Under the pieces are notes generated by a model. The model saw nothing but the letters and a program-made list of their open reading frames with translations, did not search any database and had not been told where the DNA came from. The position numbers and the translations under genes are program-made. A stretch of 64,000 bases of DNA, taken from Blastomyces gilchristii SLH14081 (lineage: Eukaryota > Ascomycota > Eurotiomycetes > Onygenales > Ajellomycetaceae). Shown piece after piece: positions 60,001-64,000 of this stretch (position 1 is its first letter; each line of letters begins with the position of its first letter). The stretch is from assembly GCF_000003855.2 (NCBI RefSeq), contig NW_003101678.1, positions 310,001 through 374,000 on the forward strand. The letters run 5' to 3'.

Positions 60001-63000
60001 TACTTTAAGTTATTATATATGAACTTCATAAGTAATAATTAATACACTCAGTTATTCTGATTATAATTAACAAAGCACTGTAGATACTGTTTTAATATAC
60101 TTATCAGATATTCTATCTGATCATCTATCTATTAATAAAAAGCTATACTTAGATCTTATGAGATCTTTAGTATAGTTATCAGATCAGATCAGAACTTCTC
60201 TGTGAAGATTGATTCTCTCTCTAAGATAATATTCATAGATAATTCATGCAACTGAATCACATCATAGATAAAGATATAAGTTAAATTCTTTGACTTTAAG
60301 TTCTTGTAAGTGAGTATAAAGTGTGTTATCTTGATAAAGTAATCTACTATTATCAGCACACTGTCAAAGCAGGTATTATATATATTCTTACTTTTAGAGA
60401 GACTTATAAGAATATTCATTTCTAACTGTTTTCAAGATTTCTGTGAGATGAATAGAGAAGTAAGTTCTTCATATAATCTGAATCATACTATCTGTGAACT
60501 CTGATAAATAGTATAAGAATTCACTATCTTCTTTATAAGTTCTTATATCTTCAGTCAGAAGTATTTTTTTATAAGTAACTTATAAGCTCTAGTATCTGTA
60601 AAATGATCTGCTAGAGAAGAGTCATGATATCTTTTAATAAGTTCTATGTATAGAAACTTATTCATAGATATATAAATTCAGCTCTCTCTTTACAAGAGAT
60701 TATTTAAGTCTCTTTAATTCTTTATTTCTATAGAATTAATCTCTATTATAAGCAGTTTCTGAATATACTGAGTATATTCATTCTTTAGTTGCAGTTTAGA
60801 CAATCTGAATAGAAGATCTTATAAAGACTTATACTCTGTTTTCTCTTATATCAGATCTTTTACAGTACTTTTCAAAGTCTGCAAATTCTTCAGATTATAG
60901 ATATTCTCTTCAAGAATTCTTACAGAGATTCTCAGAGTGTTGACTCTCAGTGTTATAGAGAGTAGTTATACAGACTTCTTTTCTCTCTTCTCTTTCTTCT
61001 CTTATAGAGAATTGAGAGACTCTTCAGTTAATCTCTTTATAATACTCAGTTTAAGCATTCTGTAAAGCTTTTCTATCTTCTCTAGTCTCTCTATATCTAT
61101 CATTCTAATCTTCTTAATATAGTCTGATCTGTGAGAGAGTCTGTCTGCTGAGTTCTTAGTTCTCTTAATATACTCTATCTTGAATCAGAACTCACTCAGT
61201 CTCTAAGCTCAGTGAATCTGTCACTGTGAGAGTTTCTTAATTGAAGCAAACTATTGTAAGCTGTCATGATCAGTTCTAACAGTAATTACTATCATGAGAC
61301 TCTCAAAGTAGTAATATCAGTGACAGAAGAATTTCACTATTATAAGAAGCTCTTAATTATAAATATTATAGTTGATCTCTGCAGATTGTATCTTTTATGA
61401 GAAAAAGATTACTGAAACTCAGTTCTCATTTAACTGTAGTTATAAGACTATTTCTGAAATTATAAAGAAGAAGACATCTATCTTTAATCTAATTAAGAGT
61501 AAGAGATCAAAGTGAAATAGTATCACTATATCTGTAAATATCTATTTCAATCTTACAAAGACTCTATAAGCTTCTGAGATAAGAAAGTTCTTACAGTTCT
61601 CTCTAGACTGGCCGCCGGGATCATGAATTTCATGTTTAGTCCCATTTGGTCTGGTCTCATACATTTCTTGGCGTGAATCCCGCTGGGACTGGCTATTAAA
61701 AAAACATGTAAAGTGACTATATATCAGATCTTAAAATGAAACCATGACTTGAAAAAAATGAGAAAGTGGTCTCATTTGGTTCCATTTAGTCCCATTCTTG
61801 GCATAAAGTTACTATTTTTAGACATTTTAAGGTTTTTTTTAGACTATTTTTAATTTTTTAAAAAGTAACACTTTTTGATAATGCTCAAATGAGATTTAAA
61901 GTCATTTAAAGCAATAAAAATAATTTAAATTGAGAAGTGGAAATTATAATCTCATTTGAAAAATGTGACAAGAGTAGACAGTAAGTCTCACTGAGACAGT
62001 ATGAGACTACTATCTAATGTTAAAACCGTGTAATGAGATCAGTCGAATTGGTAATGAGACTATCAAAAAATCTGGTTCTGGTCTCAGACACGGTCACACA
62101 GTCAGTCTAGTTCTCTCTTCTCAATAATCTTTTTATTCTTCATTCATAGAATGACTTTTTCTTATTTTCATTCTTCAGTATATCTGTAAGAGTTAAGAAG
62201 ATTCTTATGAATACAAAGATAAATCATCTATAGAAATTCACAAAGCTCAGAAAGATCTGAATCTTATGAATACTAGTTAACTCTGATCATCATAAAATAG
62301 TCTTAATCTGTGAAGATTTCATCTGAATATCATCTGTGATGATTACATATTCTAGAAAATTAATTCAACAGATACTGAAGTTGTACTTTATAAGCTTAAT
62401 ATACAGTTCTGCCTCATCTAAGACCTTCAACACACTTCATACATGCTCAGTGTGTTCTTCCTTCTTCGCGGAGTATATCACCACATCATTCAGATATACG
62501 CGAAGTGTTTTATTAATAAAAGACTGAAATGCCGCGAGGGTATTAGTCAAATCAAAAGACATCACTAGATATTTAAATAATCCCAGTGCAGTTTGAAAGG
62601 CAGTCTTTCATTCATTCTCAGACTGTATTCACAGTTATATATATATATTGATCACATTCAGTTGTATGAATATGACAGCTGCTGTGAGACAGTTAATTAC
62701 ATTCTCAATTAGAGATAGAGAGTAGTAACTCTTTGTTATCTTGAAGTTCAGATTGCAGTAGTCTACATATAATCTGAGATCTTTATTCTTCTTCTTTATA
62801 AATATCACAGAGACTTTCACAGAGATCTGTGAAGATCAGATAAAGTCATTCTTCAGATTCTTCTTTATATAGATCTGTAAGACCTCTGTCTCATAATGAA
62901 AGAGCTTATAGATTGATTCTCAGAAGAGTTTCTACTCTTCTATTAAATCTATTATTGGATTCTTCTCACAGTGAGAAGAAAGCTCAGCTGTCTTTGCTAA

Positions 63001-63500
63001 GCTGAATATCTCTATGAGATCTCAGTATTTCTCTGATATCTGAAGCTCAGTTTTTATAACTGTGAAGTTCTCAGATATTTATAAAGTTATTATATAGATG
63101 AGCTTGTCTTCTCTAATCAACTCTGCAGCATTAACTGATTCTATCTCTGTAAGTAAATCTATCAATACTGATTGAAAGTATAAACCTGACTCACAGACAG
63201 CTATGTGCAGATTATATCTTTGAAGTTATATAAGTTCTAAGTATATATTATCTGTGATATCTGTGATAATCACAGTTTCTACAAATCTTCTTCAGACTTC
63301 AGAGAGATCTTACAATTCAAAGATAACTCTTATGAGTTTCTTAGTTCTCAGATCTGAGTTCTCACATTCTGCTTATTATAAGAGCAGATTCTCAGTTTTT
63401 ATCACTCAGCTTATTTACTCTGCAAGCTTTAGAAATACTGCAGTGACCTGAGATTCTGAGTGCATCAATACTTTTCATACTTGTAGAACAGTAGTACTGC
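60000..63500 (-). pseudogene. Gypsy-C: third Ty3/gypsy element, pol remnants
   Basis: Minus-strand RT is visible at 62,635-62,820 (SVIFIKKKNKDLRLYVDYC, SLSLIENVINCL, FIQLNVIN) and at about 62,440-62,600, where a less mutated patch encodes [20 protein letters not shown], the YLND box and [15 protein letters not shown]. The integrase core is at 60,189-60,419 (IIVDYFIKITHFI, then LSMNIILERESIFTEKF in the position of the second catalytic Asp, D changed to E/N-like text). MITE-2 sits between RT and integrase. Terminal repeats were not identified in the window. The pol sequence differs from Gypsy-A and Gypsy-B. Confidence 0.72.
61604..62109 (+). mobile_element. MITE-2, 506-bp hAT-like non-autonomous element
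   Basis: TAGACTGGCCGCCGGGATC at the left and CACACAGTCAGTCTA at the right, with a perfect 8-bp duplication GTTCTCTC (61,596-61,603 and 62,110-62,117). It is identical in length to MITE-1 and very similar throughout. It is less mutated than the surrounding Gypsy-C sequence, implying later insertion or protection by short length. Confidence 0.92.
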
Positions 63501-63557
63501 AGTGTAATCTCTCTCTATAAGCATGTATTTTTATTAAGAAAGCAACAGATTCAGATG

Positions 63558-64000
63558 TAGACTGGCCGGCGAGATCATGAATTTCACATTTAGTCTCATT
63601 TAGTCTGGTTTCATACATTTCTTGATGTGAGTCTCACCAGGACCAAGCCTTAAAAAAACATGAAAATGGATCATTTCTGAGAGAAATGATGTGAAAAATG
63701 GCCAGATTTAATTCAAGAACAGTGAAATGAGAGTAATTTCTCAGAATAAACTGTGAAAGATAATCATTCTTTCAAAATCAGAATGAGACTGAGACTGAAG
63801 ATTAAAATCAGTCTCATTCAGTTCATTCAGTGATTGCTTATATAATCAGAATTTGATAATAATTATTGATAACACTCATGAAACAACTAAATACATTCTT
63901 GTATAAGTTTATTCTTTACTTTCTTATAAAAACTACACTTCTCTGATATACTGTGATCAGAGATATTAAACTGTCTGATAAGTCTATATTTTATAATCAT
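63558..64000 (+). mobile_element. hAT-3: left end of a third hAT-like copy (runs off window)
   Basis: Starts TAGACTGGCCGGCGAGATC and continues colinear with hAT-1 from 34,941 to about 35,380, well past the point where the 506-bp MITEs diverge (after the first 90 bp or so). It is therefore a long copy, not a MITE. The right end is outside the window; the candidate left target site is TTCAGATG. Confidence 0.85.

Noticed and set aside
22900..64000. A Starship-type giant element or a biosynthetic gene cluster
   Set aside because: No tyrosine-recombinase captain, cargo genes or biosynthetic enzymes were seen; the block is explained by LTR, hAT-like and SINE elements.
1..64000. CRISPR array, telomere repeat, or rRNA genes
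   Set aside because: No regularly spaced repeats, no TTAGGG arrays and no rRNA-like sequence; the organism is a eukaryote.

Overview
The window is nuclear DNA of a filamentous ascomycete (Pezizomycotina). The evidence is short GT-AG introns of about 55-120 bp with CTAAC/CTAAT branch points, the gene set (Mcm3, Spo7, an Scn1-type TatD protein, a fungal two-HKD phospholipase D-like protein) and a repeat block eroded by RIP-like C-to-T mutation. I cannot name the species; Eurotiomycetes is only a guess.

Positions 1-22,850 are gene-bearing DNA of normal composition. In order: the 3' end of mcm3 (+); spo7 (-); a CGI-58/ABHD5-like hydrolase (+); a small membrane protein (-); an Scn1/TatD metal-dependent hydrolase (+); an unrecognised membrane protein whose cytoplasmic tail is built from many tiny phase-0 exons (+); a thiamine-diphosphate enzyme (-); and a phospholipase D-like protein with eight exons (+). 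Three of the eight (Spo7, ABHD5-like, PLD-like) belong to lipid-metabolism families, but they do not form a recognisable cluster. Exon boundaries were placed by eye from splice signals, frame continuity and family conservation.

Positions about 22,860-64,000 are an AT-rich, gene-free block of nested transposons that can be taken apart from target-site duplications (TSDs). A Ty3/gypsy chromovirus, Gypsy-A1 (24,002-56,208; 363-bp LTRs; TSD TCTTC), was hit twice. One hit is a second gypsy family, Gypsy-B (24,399-33,176; 193-bp LTRs), which itself carries a 506-bp MITE. The other is an 8-bp-TSD (hAT-like) DNA transposon, hAT-2 (33,478-51,174). hAT-2 contains an inverted sister copy, hAT-1 (34,941-46,880), which in turn contains Gypsy-A2 (35,958-41,639) and a tRNA-derived SINE (46,226-46,596). 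Removing the insertions leaves elements of about 5.7 kb (Gypsy-A1 and A2) and 5.7-5.9 kb (both hAT copies), which supports the reconstruction. To the right lie a truncated MITE, LTR pieces, a 249-bp assembly gap, the remains of a third gypsy element (Gypsy-C, minus strand) carrying a second 506-bp MITE, and the left end of a third hAT copy running off the window.

All retrotransposon coding regions are broken by transitions: Trp codons have become stops, Glu has become Lys, and catalytic Asp has become Asn in places. Aligned copies suggest the mutated cytosines are mostly in CpG and CpC, with CpA largely spared, unlike classical Neurospora RIP. The SINE, one LTR of each gypsy pair and the 506-bp MITEs are less affected. 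The most novel-looking items are the SINE with its paralogous empty site, the hAT/MITE family, the CpG/CpC mutation context, and the phase-0 multi-exon membrane protein.
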